From Sinomicrobium oceani (GTDB lineage: Bacteria > Bacteroidota > Bacteroidia > Flavobacteriales > Flavobacteriaceae): a stretch of DNA of 64,000 nt. Positions 17,064 to 25,225 of the stretch are shown here, piece by piece. Within the stretch, counting starts at the first letter, position 1. Each line of letters begins with the position of its first letter. The stretch covers positions 62,001 to 126,000 of the forward strand of contig NZ_FPJE01000010.1 of the NCBI RefSeq assembly GCF_900119185.1, given 5' to 3'. The notes under the pieces were generated by a model. It made no database searches. It saw only the letters and a program-made list of their open reading frames with translations, and was not told where the DNA came from. A program made the position numbers and the translations under genes.

Positions 17064-18758
17064 CTACGATTCGCAGCTACTGCAATTGACCAGGTTATTT
17101 ACCATTTCTTTGGATACGCTTTGACTCCTCTGGTAATACAAGGTTTTAACACCCAGTTTCCAGGCTTCGATAAGAAGATTGTTTACTTCTTTGATCGGTA
17201 CGGCAGAAGGAATATTGATGTTAAGACTTTGAGACTGATCCACATATTTTTGTCGTATGGATGCCTGTTGTATGATTTCGAGCTGGCTGATCTCCTTAAA
17301 TGTTTTAAAGACCGCTTTTTCTCTTTCGTCCAGGCCATCCAGTTTCTGTACACTTCCGCTGTCGAGCATGATATTTCTCCAGGTATCCTCGTTGTCGATC
17401 CCTTTTTCCTGAAGCATTTTTTTCAGGTATTTATTCTTCCGGATAAAGTTTCCTTTAGACAGACCAGCTTTGTAATAATTGCTGCTGAAGGGTTCTATAC
17501 CGGGAGATGTCTGCCCGAGTATGGCCGAAGACGAAGTGGTCGGTGCAATGGCGAGTGTGGTCGTATTACGTCTTCCGTAGCCCCGTAAAACCTCGGGTTC
17601 GCCGTATATTCTGGCGAGCTCTTCCGTCGCTTTGTCGGCTTTGTCGCGGATGTGCTTGAAGATTTCGGTAGTTTTCATTTTGGCTTCCATCCCTTCAAAC
17701 GGTATCATGTTTTTCTGGAGGTAAGAATGCCAGCCCAATACGCCCAGCCCGAGTGCCCGGTGGCGTTTGGCAAAACGATTGGCAGCCTCGAGATAATAGT
17801 TTCCTTCCGTTTTTACAATAAACTCCTGTAGTACGGCATCGAGGAAGAAAATGGCCAGTTTTACCGCTTCGGTGTTTTTCCACTCGTCATACAGTTCGAG
17901 ATTCATGGAAGACAGGCAGCAGATAAACGACTCGTCCCCGGAAGAAGGCAACATGATCTCCGAACACAGGTTGCTGGCGTTGATGCGCATATCGAGGTCT
18001 TTATAGACCTGCGGTTTATTGCGGTTTACATTGTCGCTGAAAAAGATATACGGAAGCCCTTTTTGCTGTCTGCTTTCGAGCACTTTGGCCCATACCTTAC
18101 GTTTGTCCATGTCCCCGTCTATCATTTCCTGCATCCAGTAGTCCGGTACGCAGACTCCGTAAAACAGGTTCTGAATAGGGTTTCCTATATCCTTTATTTT
18201 GAGGAATTCCTCTATATCCGGATGATCTATATCGAGATAGGTAGCGAAAGCCCCGCGGCGTACACCTCCCTGGGAGATAGTGTCCATAGCCGTATCGAAA
18301 AGCTTCATAAAACTTACGGCTCCGCTACTTTTTCCGTTGTCGGTTACCGCACTTCCTCGGGCGCGTAGCGACCCGAAGTAACCGGAAGTCCCGCCCCCGA
18401 TCTTGGTCTGCATGATCACCTCACCCAGCTTGTGGGTAATCCCTTCGATATGATCAGGAATATGTACGTTGAAGCATGAGATGGGTAAGCCTCTTTCCGT
18501 TCCCATATTGGCCCATATCGGCGAACTCAGGCTCATCCACCCCCGTTCTATCATTTCCTGAAAAGACTCTTTGAGTTCCGGTTTGTAAAGGCGTTTGGCC
18601 GCTGCGGTCGTAATACGGTCAATAGCCCCTTCCACGGTTTCTCCCTTCAGTAAATATCCCCGGTTGAGTATCTGTTCACTTTCTTCGTTTTTCCACCAAA
18701 GTTTTTCGTTCAGCGTAACATCGTTTTCATTGGTCAGCGGTAATTCTTTTGTGATCAT
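17064..18758 (-). CDS. nrdA: Ribonucleoside-diphosphate reductase, class I alpha (large) subunit
   Basis: 564 residues. Converts ribonucleotides to deoxyribonucleotides in the cytoplasm with the NrdB radical subunit. Active-site residues are in place: C95 in ISCFN and C280 in FICCLSSMNL as the redox pair, C265 with N263 and E267 in NLCSEI for thiyl-radical chemistry, and a C-terminal NCSSCES tail whose two cysteines take electrons from thioredoxin. SPGIEPFSSNYY and IAPTTSSSAILGQTSPG match the PxxTSS-type nucleotide and barrel loops. Length is short for the family because the N-terminal ATP-cone activity domain is absent: the protein enters the catalytic domain within about 60 residues. The ATG lies 20 bases after nrdB, with AAGAAAGG just before it. 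Overall activity must be controlled elsewhere, as nrdB also lacks a cone. Confidence 0.97.
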   Translation of the reverse strand: MITKELPLTNENDVTLNEKLWWKNEESEQILNRGYLLKGETVEGAIDRITTAAAKRLYKPELKESFQEMIERGWMSLSSPIWANMGTERGLPISCFNVHIPDHIEGITHKLGEVIMQTKIGGGTSGYFGSLRARGSAVTDNGKSSGAVSFMKLFDTAMDTISQGGVRRGAFATYLDIDHPDIEEFLKIKDIGNPIQNLFYGVCVPDYWMQEMIDGDMDKRKVWAKVLESRQQKGLPYIFFSDNVNRNKPQVYKDLDMRINASNLCSEIMLPSSGDESFICCLSSMNLELYDEWKNTEAVKLAIFFLDAVLQEFIVKTEGNYYLEAANRFAKRHRALGLGVLGWHSYLQKNMIPFEGMEAKMKTTEIFKHIRDKADKATEELARIYGEPEVLRGYGRRNTTTLAIAPTTSSSAILGQTSPGIEPFSSNYYKAGLSKGNFIRKNKYLKKMLQEKGIDNEDTWRNIMLDSGSVQKLDGLDEREKAVFKTFKEISQLEIIQQASIRQKYVDQSQSLNINIPSAVPIKEVNNLLIEAWKLGVKTLYYQRSQSVSKEMVNNLVNCSSCES

Positions 18759-18778
18759 TCGTACCTTTCTTTTAGTGT

Positions 18779-19753
18779 TTAGAATAAATCGTCTGCAGTA
18801 ATACTTTTGTCGTGTTTGGTATAATCTACCGGTCTTTTAGCGAAGAAATCGTCCAGGCTGTTGGCAAAGACTTCTTCTTCAAACCATCGCATCGGGGCAT
18901 ACTCGGCGGCAGTAATACCATAGATCTTACCCAGACCTATCTTTTCCATACTGTCGTCAATACGGAATTTCATAAAGTTCAGGAGATCTCCTCTTTTTAT
19001 GGTTTCCAGTTCTCCTTCTTCAAAGATCCAATCCAGTATCTTTCCTTCGATCTCCAGAGAGTTTACTACGGTTTGTTTGATATGGGCTACGGTTTCTTCA
19101 TCGAAAAAATCGGGGTATTCTTCCCTGATCTTATTAACGAGATAGATCCCCGCATTGGCATGTATTTGTTCATCGACCGAAGTCCATGCGATAATATTAC
19201 TCACGTTCTTCATCAGCCCCTTGAAACGGGTAAACGACAATATAATGGCAAACTGACTGAAGAGCGAAACGTTTTCTATAAGTATGGAAAACAGGATCAA
19301 TGATACCACATATTGTTTTTTATCTTCGGAATTGGCATTTTTGAGCGCACCCGAAAGATAGGCCACACGGTCGCGAATCACCGGAACTTCCAGAAGGTCC
19401 CGGAACTCATTGTTATAACCGAGTACTTCCAGAAGACGCGAGTACGCTTCCGAATGGCGGAATTCGCATTCGGCAAATGTACTTCCCAAACCGTTGAATT
19501 CCGGTTTCGGGAAATGGATATAAATATTTCCCCAAAAGGTTTTCACTGCTACTTCGATCTGGGCAATAGCCAGCAAACTGTTTTTTATCGCCCGCCGTTC
19601 GGCAGGATTCAGATACGAATGGAAGTCTTGCGTATCTGCCGTGAAATCTACTTCGCTGTGTACCCAAAAGGATTTGTTTATAGCCTCGGTAAATTGTAGG
19701 ACATCCGGGTATTCAAACGGTTTATAGTTCACTCTTCTGTCAAAAATTCCCAT
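18779..19753 (-). CDS. nrdB: Ribonucleoside-diphosphate reductase, class I beta (small) subunit
   Basis: 324 residues with a ferritin-like radical-generating fold. Dimetal ligands can be assigned by motif: E67 (IAQIEVAV), E97 and H100 (ECEFRHSEAY), E160 (ILIENVSLF), E195 and H198 (SVDEQIHAN). The tyrosine four residues after H100 (Y104) matches the radical-bearing Tyr of classical class Ia enzymes, so a tyrosyl radical is possible. There is no N-terminal ATP-cone, unlike some flavobacterial NrdB proteins that carry one. The C-terminal TADDLF tail would dock into NrdA. It is the first gene of the minus-strand nrdBA operon; the start ATG is preceded by a 390-base shared upstream region. Confidence 0.97.
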   Translation of the reverse strand: MGIFDRRVNYKPFEYPDVLQFTEAINKSFWVHSEVDFTADTQDFHSYLNPAERRAIKNSLLAIAQIEVAVKTFWGNIYIHFPKPEFNGLGSTFAECEFRHSEAYSRLLEVLGYNNEFRDLLEVPVIRDRVAYLSGALKNANSEDKKQYVVSLILFSILIENVSLFSQFAIILSFTRFKGLMKNVSNIIAWTSVDEQIHANAGIYLVNKIREEYPDFFDEETVAHIKQTVVNSLEIEGKILDWIFEEGELETIKRGDLLNFMKFRIDDSMEKIGLGKIYGITAAEYAPMRWFEEEVFANSLDDFFAKRPVDYTKHDKSITADDLF

Positions 19754-20143
19754 AATACTCGTGTTTAGTATTGCTTAGATTAAGTAATAAATTCGAAATC
19801 AGGTTTCTGGAAAAACAAAGGTGGGACCCCTTATTTTTTTCTTTGAGATCACTAAATTAAGTCAAGAAAAGCAATGTTCTCCCTGGGGTTTCAAAAAGAT
19901 TTGAAAAGGTTATTAACACTTGGTTAATGTTTTGGTAATTAATTGTTTATGTTTGTTTTTGGAGTAGCCGGTAAACGCAGTGTAAAGATAACTTGCTGGG
20001 TATTACAATGGTGGCCTAAAGAAAACAAATAGAGGTTTCATAAATAGTTATTAATGCTACTATGTTGCGTTTGATTTAAATTTATTAATTTTGTAGCACG
20101 GTCATCCGGGATGCTCCTGTATGAGTGTATAACATGTATATCT
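19754..20143. other. Divergent intergenic region between nrdB and the flavoprotein gene
   Basis: No coding frame of note. AT-rich (for example TTATTTTTTTC near 19830 and runs around 20070-20090), it must hold the promoters of both divergent units. A promoter-like pair for the plus-strand gene is listed separately. I saw no convincing NrdR-type paired boxes and no clear TAnnTTTG for nrdB. Confidence 0.6.
20065..20093 (+). promoter_or_regulatory. Candidate Bacteroidota promoter for the thioredoxin-reductase-like gene
   Basis: TTG at 20065-20067, an 18-base spacer, and TAATTTTG at 20086-20093 fit the -33/-7 pattern (TTG, then TAnnTTTG). A start near 20100 would leave a leader of about 44 bases to the ATG at 20144. 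Confidence 0.6.
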
Positions 20144-21073
20144 ATGGAAAATCAAGATCAGTTTGATGTCGCCGTTATCGGAGGAAGTTATGCCGGCTTA
20201 TCAGCAGCCATGGCGCTTGGCAGATCACTGCGGAAAACATTAATTATCGATAGCGGAATGCCCTGTAACCGACAGACTCCGCACTCTCATAATTTTATTA
20301 CGCAGGATGGAGAACCTCCGCATCGTATCGCACAAAAGGCCAGGGCACAGGTTCTGGAATATCCTACGGTGACGTTTACCGAGGGCAAGGTTACGGAAGT
20401 ATCCCGGGAAAATAACGGATTCCGGGTAGCACTCAGCGAAGGGTCGGCTTACAGCGTACGAAAAGTACTTTTTGCCACAGGTATCCGGGATCTTATGCCG
20501 GATTTATCTGGATTTGAGGAATGCTGGGGGATCAGCCTCATCCATTGTCCGTATTGCCACGGTTATGAAGTGCGTCATAAAAAGACAGGGATACTGGCCA
20601 ATGGAGAAAGGGCTTTTGAATTCTGTACGTTCATTCGTAACTGGACCGATGATCTCACCTTGTTTACGAACGGAGAGGCCTTGCTTTCCGCGGAGCAGAA
20701 AGCATTATTGCACGAGATGGGGATTCCTGTTGTAGAGAAGGAAATAACAGGTCTTACCCATCAACAGGGAACATTGAAGCATATCGATTTTACAGATGGC
20801 AGTACGGCAGAACTCTGTGCACTGTATTATCATGCCGGTTTTGAGCAGCATTGCAAAATTCCGGAAGCTCTGGGATGTGCAATGACGGAACAGGGGCATA
20901 TCGAAGTAGATTTCTTCGGGAAGACCAGCGTACCCGGGATTTTTGCGGCAGGAGATAATACAACACCTATGCGTACGGTGTCTGTAGCTGTGGCAGCAGG
21001 AACGAAAGCCGGGGCTTTTATCAACAGGGAACTTATCGATGAGGGACTAAAAGCATTGCAGGATAGTTTGTAA
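20144..21073 (+). CDS. Thioredoxin-reductase-like NAD(P)/FAD-dependent oxidoreductase
   Basis: 309 residues from ATG 20144. An earlier in-frame ATG at 20111 would add 11 residues that fit no domain. FAD-binding GxGxxG-type loop VIGGSYAGLSAA lies at 11-22, and the redox pair is C135-P-Y-C138 (HCPYCHGYE). A second FAD contact is the C-terminal GIFAAGDNTTPMRTVSVAVA. The canonical NADP-binding GGGDSA signature is degenerate: ILANGERAFEF stands in its place. So this may be one of the TrxR-like flavoproteins with altered pyridine-nucleotide use instead of a general thioredoxin reductase. It is divergent from nrdBA, whose alpha subunit needs a dithiol donor. A functional link is possible but is inference. 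Cytoplasmic. Confidence 0.85.
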   Translation: MENQDQFDVAVIGGSYAGLSAAMALGRSLRKTLIIDSGMPCNRQTPHSHNFITQDGEPPHRIAQKARAQVLEYPTVTFTEGKVTEVSRENNGFRVALSEGSAYSVRKVLFATGIRDLMPDLSGFEECWGISLIHCPYCHGYEVRHKKTGILANGERAFEFCTFIRNWTDDLTLFTNGEALLSAEQKALLHEMGIPVVEKEITGLTHQQGTLKHIDFTDGSTAELCALYYHAGFEQHCKIPEALGCAMTEQGHIEVDFFGKTSVPGIFAAGDNTTPMRTVSVAVAAGTKAGAFINRELIDEGLKALQDSL

Positions 21074-21120
21074 ACGGTTCTTCGGGAAGACTTCCTTTCC
21101 GTTTTCCTGTCCGATTAAGA

Positions 21121-21167
21121 AACAGCTCCCCTTTTATATTCTTTTATTATACAAAAGGGGAGCTGTT
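21121..21167. terminator. Perfect inverted repeat between convergent genes
   Basis: AACAGCTCCCCTTTT (21121-21135) and AAAAGGGGAGCTGTT (21153-21167) form a perfect 15-bp stem with a 17-base AT-rich loop. There is no T-run after the stem on either strand. It lies between the flavoprotein gene (plus) and the esterase gene (minus), so a shared transcript end is likely. Confidence 0.6.
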
Positions 21168-21222
21168 ACCACATCACATGGGCGGACGCGTATTTCTCCC
21201 GGTGTTATGCCATATCAACGGG

Positions 21223-22206
21223 CTATTTCAGCGCCGTTCGCAGTGCCGTAGCCGCCTGTAATATGGCCGTTTTTACGGCGGGAACTTCAGCCAGCGGGTT
21301 CAACAGTCCGTAATCGTGGATCATTCCGTTGTATCTGGTGAGCGTTACGGGAACACCTGCTTCATCCAGCTTACGGGCATAAGCTTCGCCTTCGTCCCGC
21401 AATACATCATTCTCGGCGGTTTGTACCAATGCCGGGGGCAGTCCTTTGAGTTCTTCGGTATCGGCCTGTAGCGGTGATGCGTAAAGATCCTTTCGTCTCT
21501 TTTTGTCAGGCAGATAATGATCCCAGAACCAGAGCATCATATTCCGGGTAAGGAATCGCTCTTCGGCGTAAAGTTGATACGATTCGGTATCGAAATCAGC
21601 ATCGGTAACCGGCCAGAGCAACACCTGGAACTTGATGTCCGGGCCGTTTTCTTTTTTGGCCCTGAGCGCAGTGACGGCCGACATGTTGCCCCCGACACTG
21701 TTCCCTGCGACAGCCAGTTTTTTGCCGTTTACCCCGATCTCTTTTCCGTTTTCCGCTACCCATTGGGTCACGGCATAGATCTCATTGATCGCGGTCGGAT
21801 AACGGGCTTCAGGAGATGGGGTATAGTCCGGGAAAACCGCTACGGCACCACTGTGCACTACCAGATCGCGAACCAGTCTGCGGTGGGTGGGATAATCGCC
21901 CAGAACCCATCCGCCACCGTGAATGAAAATAAAGACCGGAGCATCTTTTGAAGCTCCTTTGGGTTTGGTAATATGGATATTAACCTCATAACCGTCCTGG
22001 GATATTTTCCGTTCGGATTCTTCGATACCCGAATAATCTACGGTGACAGATTGCTGTGCCCCCTCGAGTACCTCGCGTGCATCTTCGGGGCTCATCTCTT
22101 CCATGGGTTTTCCGTCGCCGGAATTCGCATCTTTGAGGAAGTTGCGGACGTCCTTGAAGATATTCGGATCTTTATGCCCTTGGTACGGGCGTTTCGCTGT
22201 TGTCAT
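21223..22206 (-). CDS. Alpha/beta hydrolase, hormone-sensitive-lipase (HSL/family IV) type
   Basis: 327 residues, no signal peptide, so cytosolic. The oxyanion motif IFIHGGGWVLGD and the nucleophile elbow GNSVGG with S170 mark the HSL family; the usual GDSAGG reads GNSVGG here. The remaining triad residues are the aspartate in AENDVLRDEGEAY and the histidine in GMIHDYGLL. Expected activity is hydrolysis of short-chain carboxylic esters. The OsmC gene lies 53 bases upstream on the same strand, so the two may form a small stress or detoxification operon. Confidence 0.92.
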   Translation of the reverse strand: MTTAKRPYQGHKDPNIFKDVRNFLKDANSGDGKPMEEMSPEDAREVLEGAQQSVTVDYSGIEESERKISQDGYEVNIHITKPKGASKDAPVFIFIHGGGWVLGDYPTHRRLVRDLVVHSGAVAVFPDYTPSPEARYPTAINEIYAVTQWVAENGKEIGVNGKKLAVAGNSVGGNMSAVTALRAKKENGPDIKFQVLLWPVTDADFDTESYQLYAEERFLTRNMMLWFWDHYLPDKKRRKDLYASPLQADTEELKGLPPALVQTAENDVLRDEGEAYARKLDEAGVPVTLTRYNGMIHDYGLLNPLAEVPAVKTAILQAATALRTALK

Positions 22207-22259
22207 AATTTTGTTTTTTAAGTTGTTTTGAGATAAGAGGGCATCACCGTAAAATCGGC

Positions 22260-22673
22260 CTACGAAACCAGTTTGGCTTCCAGGGCAATTTCAAAGCTGA
22301 AGGCCTGGCTTACCGGACAGGTTTCTTCGGCATTTTTGGCAATTTTCTGAAATTCCTCATCGCTTATGCCGGGCACATCGGCTTCGAGTTGCAGTAACGA
22401 TTTACTGATCTTTCCGTCATCCAGGGTTACGGTAGACGAAGTGCGCAGTTCTTTAACCTCGTAACCTGCATCGGTAAGATCCAGGCTGAGTTTCATCGTG
22501 AAACATCCGGCATGAGCGGCGGCAAGTAATTCTTCCGGATTGGTACCTTTACCTTCGGCAAAACGGCTGTTGAACGAATATTGTGTTTTATCCAGAACCG
22601 TACTGGCTGTAGTAAGATGACCTTTACCTTCTTTGATACTGCCGTTCCATACGGCTTGTGCTTTACGTTTCAT
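22260..22673 (-). CDS. OsmC-family peroxiredoxin
   Basis: 137 residues, the usual length for OsmC. The two catalytic cysteines are C57 in AAHAGCFTMKLS and C119 in EETCPVSQAF, the paired thiols that reduce organic hydroperoxides in the cytoplasm. NPEELLAAAHAGC is the family hallmark. It lies directly upstream of the esterase on the same strand and 145 bases downstream of an AraC regulator gene. Which OsmC subfamily (OsmC or Ohr) is meant cannot be fixed; the sequence looks closer to OsmC. Confidence 0.95.
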   Translation of the reverse strand: MKRKAQAVWNGSIKEGKGHLTTASTVLDKTQYSFNSRFAEGKGTNPEELLAAAHAGCFTMKLSLDLTDAGYEVKELRTSSTVTLDDGKISKSLLQLEADVPGISDEEFQKIAKNAEETCPVSQAFSFEIALEAKLVS

Positions 22674-22818
22674 AGTATTATTGTTTTAAAGATTAGACAT
22701 GATGTTCTTTATTGCAAAGAACTTTTTATTACACCCGGTAATGTATCCGGGTCTTATTTTTTTGATATGACAAAGTTATGAACGGCGATGTGGCGGGAAA
22801 ATGGATAAATGGCTACTA

Positions 22819-23685
22819 TTATTGTACTTTTTTCCCGGAAAGATACTTTTGTCGGAATACGGCCGGACTATAACCAGCCTTATTCGTAAAAAGCCGGTTG
22901 AAATAAGCCGGATCGTCGTACCCGAGATCATAAGCGATCTGTTTTACGCTCCACCCGGTGTGGTGTAGCAATCTTTTAGCTTCCAGTACAATACGTTCTT
23001 TTATGACCTCGTTAGGTGAGATGAGACCGTGACGCTTGAATTTATTGGATAATGTTTTGGCAGCGACTCCAAGCATTGCTGCATAATCGGACACCTTGTG
23101 TTTTTGCCGGAAATGAATTTCTACAAGGCGGCTGAAATCGCGGTAAAACTCGATTTCACCGGGAGGTTCCTCGAGGAGTTTTCCCAGGTTTTGCCGTTTC
23201 CAAAGTCGGGTGGCACGGATGATCAGTTGTTTGAGGTACGTTCGGAGCATTTCCTCCTGTCCCGAAGCTTCTGAGCTGAACTCTTCCCGGATCTGTTCAT
23301 AGATTCGGGATACGATGAGGTCTTCTTCTTCCGGGATCTCCGTTACGGGTAACTGATAGATATTATTAAAAAGCAAACCGTCACAGGCCACTTCGGCATC
23401 GTGGATCTGTATGCAATAAAAATCACGGTTGTAATACAGGAAATATCCATGAGATTCTCCTCCCTTGTCCATACGTAAAAACTGATCGGATCCGATGAAG
23501 AACAGTGAAGCCCCCCGTGTTTTATAGGTCGTAAAATCTACAGTGAGTTCGTAATTCTCCGGCAGATACAGGATTTTGATGTACGAAGTATACCGGGTAT
23601 CGTTAATCTCTTCGAGAGCAAGCCCGGAAACAGGAAAAAAACCTATTTTCTGATAGTGATTCGTATATTCCTGTTTCAATAGCAT
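22819..23685 (-). CDS. AraC-family transcriptional regulator
   Basis: 288 residues. The N-terminal two thirds (about 1-180) form a cupin-like sensing region with no recognised ligand site. The C-terminal pair of helix-turn-helix motifs covers about 190-280: KVSDYAAMLGVAAKTLSNKF, then WSVKQIAYDLGYDDPAYFNR and FTNKAGYSPAVFRQKYL, the classic AraC signature. It is transcribed in the same direction as the OsmC and esterase genes downstream, and these are its most likely targets (inference). Confidence 0.93.
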   Translation of the reverse strand: MLLKQEYTNHYQKIGFFPVSGLALEEINDTRYTSYIKILYLPENYELTVDFTTYKTRGASLFFIGSDQFLRMDKGGESHGYFLYYNRDFYCIQIHDAEVACDGLLFNNIYQLPVTEIPEEEDLIVSRIYEQIREEFSSEASGQEEMLRTYLKQLIIRATRLWKRQNLGKLLEEPPGEIEFYRDFSRLVEIHFRQKHKVSDYAAMLGVAAKTLSNKFKRHGLISPNEVIKERIVLEAKRLLHHTGWSVKQIAYDLGYDDPAYFNRLFTNKAGYSPAVFRQKYLSGKKVQ

Positions 23686-23771
23686 ATATCGGATACTTCT
23701 TGTAGGTCAAATGGTCACGTATAAAAACAACCCGTTGTACATTATTCAATAAAAGATGCGTCAATGTCACT

Positions 23772-23816
23772 CTGAGCTTGTGGAAGAGCGACATGTCTAT
23801 CGTTCGACAGGCTCAG
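23772..23816. repeat. REP-like imperfect inverted repeat
   Basis: CTGAGCTTGTGGAA (23772-23785) and TTCGACAGGCTCAG (23803-23816) pair with two imperfections. Such TTCGACAGGCTCAG-type palindromes are common dispersed extragenic repeats in flavobacteria. It lies in the 247-base gap between the AraC gene and the photolyase gene end. Confidence 0.65.
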
Positions 23817-23896
23817 GATAGCTTGATAATACTCGACAAATAAAAATACATAATTAATGCGACTTGTGGAAAGCATTATTCCGGTTTGGGAAGGAA

Positions 23897-23913
23897 TTAA
23901 CGGTATTCGTTAA
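23897..23913 (-). terminator. Short hairpin after the carotenoid-photolyase operon
   Basis: TTAACG and CGTTAA form a perfect 6-bp stem with a 5-base loop about 20 bases beyond the photolyase stop. On the minus strand the T-run lies before the stem, not after it, so it is weak as a terminator. Confidence 0.3.
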
Positions 23914-23932
23914 GACCTTTTAAGATAAAAAA

Positions 23933-25225
23933 TTAGTCCAGTGCTTTTTTATAGGTATCCAGGGCACGCTGCCGTGCATTTCGGTGTTCTACGATCCGGG
24001 ATTCGTAGGAGCCCCGATCGTAATCCGGTATCCATTGCCGGATATACTCCAGGTTTTTGTCAAATTTCTCGGTTTGGGCTTCCGGGTTGAATATCCGGAA
24101 ATAAGGGGCGGCATCGCAACCACATCCGGCAGCCCATTGCCAGTTACCGTTATTGGCGGCCAGGTCGTAATCCAGTAATTTTTGTGCAAAATATGCTTCG
24201 CCCCAGCGCCAGTCGATCAGCAGGTGTTTGGTCAGAAAACTGGCTACGATCATCCGTACGCGGTTGTGCATACGTCCCGTTTGGTTCAGTTGTCGCATTC
24301 CGGCATCTACGATAGGATATCCGGTTTTACCATCGCACCATTTACGGAATTCATCCTCATTATTACGCCAGGGAATATTCTCGTATTTTTCCTTAAAGCA
24401 ATGCGCTGTTACTTTTGGAAAGTTATAGAGGATCTGCATAAAAAACTCCCGCCATATCAGTTCGTCCAGCCAGGTTTTGTTATGTTCCAAAGCAAACTGC
24501 ACACATTTCCGGATAGAGATTGTACCGAAACGCAGGGCTATACCCAGGTCGGTCGTATGCGCTTTTGCCGGATAATCCCGGTATTTGTCATAGGTGTCAA
24601 TGATGCGGGCATCCAGCCGGGGTTCGGTAAAAGTGAAGTCCGTCTCTTCGTACCCTATAGCTTTCAACGAATGAAATTCCCGGTCCTTACCCGGCAGGAA
24701 GTTTGTTTTTTGCATCCGGAAGGTATCATAATCTGTTTTGTCGAGGGTGTCTTTCCAGGTCCTGGAGTAGGGCGTATATACGGTATACGGATCGCCGTCT
24801 TTTTTTACAATTTCTTTCTGTTCAAAGATTACCTGGTCTTTAAAATCCAGGAACCCGATGTCCTTTTTTTCCAGCAGTTCCCGGATTTTACGATCGCGCG
24901 ATATTGCCGAAGGTTCATAATCCCGGTTACAATAGACATTGGCTATATCGTAGCGTTCTGACAGGGTTTGGAAAACTTCTTCGGGAGTACCGTGACAGGT
25001 AAGCAGGGAAGAATCATAATCTTTCAGTTCTTTGTTGATATGCTCCAGAGCCTGGTGGATATAATGTACTCTCCGGTCTTTCGTATCGGTAAAACGCTCG
25101 AGTATGGTCTTGTCAAAAGCAAATACGGGTAATACGTTGTGGTCGGACCGCAATGCGTGATAAAGTCCGGCATTATCCTGCAGACGAAGATCGCGGCGAA
25201 ACCAGAATATGTTGATTTTATCCAT
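23933..25225 (-). CDS. Deoxyribodipyrimidine photo-lyase / cryptochrome family protein
   Basis: 430 residues from the ATG at 25225. An in-frame ATG 42 bases earlier exists, but the protein family begins at MDKINIFWFRRDLRLQD, which carries the antenna-domain start. The C-terminal FAD-binding domain shows DELIWREFFMQILYNFP, GYPIVDAGMRQLNQTGRMHN, WGEAYFAQKLLDYDLAANNG and NWQWAAGCGCDAAPYFRIFN, all typical of class I CPD photolyases, which split UV-induced pyrimidine dimers with blue light. The start overlaps the end of the lycopene cyclase gene by 8 bases, so it is translationally coupled as the last gene of the carotenoid operon. That links pigment and DNA repair in one light-protection transcript. 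A cryptochrome role cannot be excluded. Confidence 0.95.
   Translation of the reverse strand: MDKINIFWFRRDLRLQDNAGLYHALRSDHNVLPVFAFDKTILERFTDTKDRRVHYIHQALEHINKELKDYDSSLLTCHGTPEEVFQTLSERYDIANVYCNRDYEPSAISRDRKIRELLEKKDIGFLDFKDQVIFEQKEIVKKDGDPYTVYTPYSRTWKDTLDKTDYDTFRMQKTNFLPGKDREFHSLKAIGYEETDFTFTEPRLDARIIDTYDKYRDYPAKAHTTDLGIALRFGTISIRKCVQFALEHNKTWLDELIWREFFMQILYNFPKVTAHCFKEKYENIPWRNNEDEFRKWCDGKTGYPIVDAGMRQLNQTGRMHNRVRMIVASFLTKHLLIDWRWGEAYFAQKLLDYDLAANNGNWQWAAGCGCDAAPYFRIFNPEAQTEKFDKNLEYIRQWIPDYDRGSYESRIVEHRNARQRALDTYKKALD

Noticed and set aside
19754-20143. NrdR-type operator upstream of nrdB
   Set aside because: No paired near-palindromic boxes at helical spacing were found by eye; AT-rich runs alone are not evidence.
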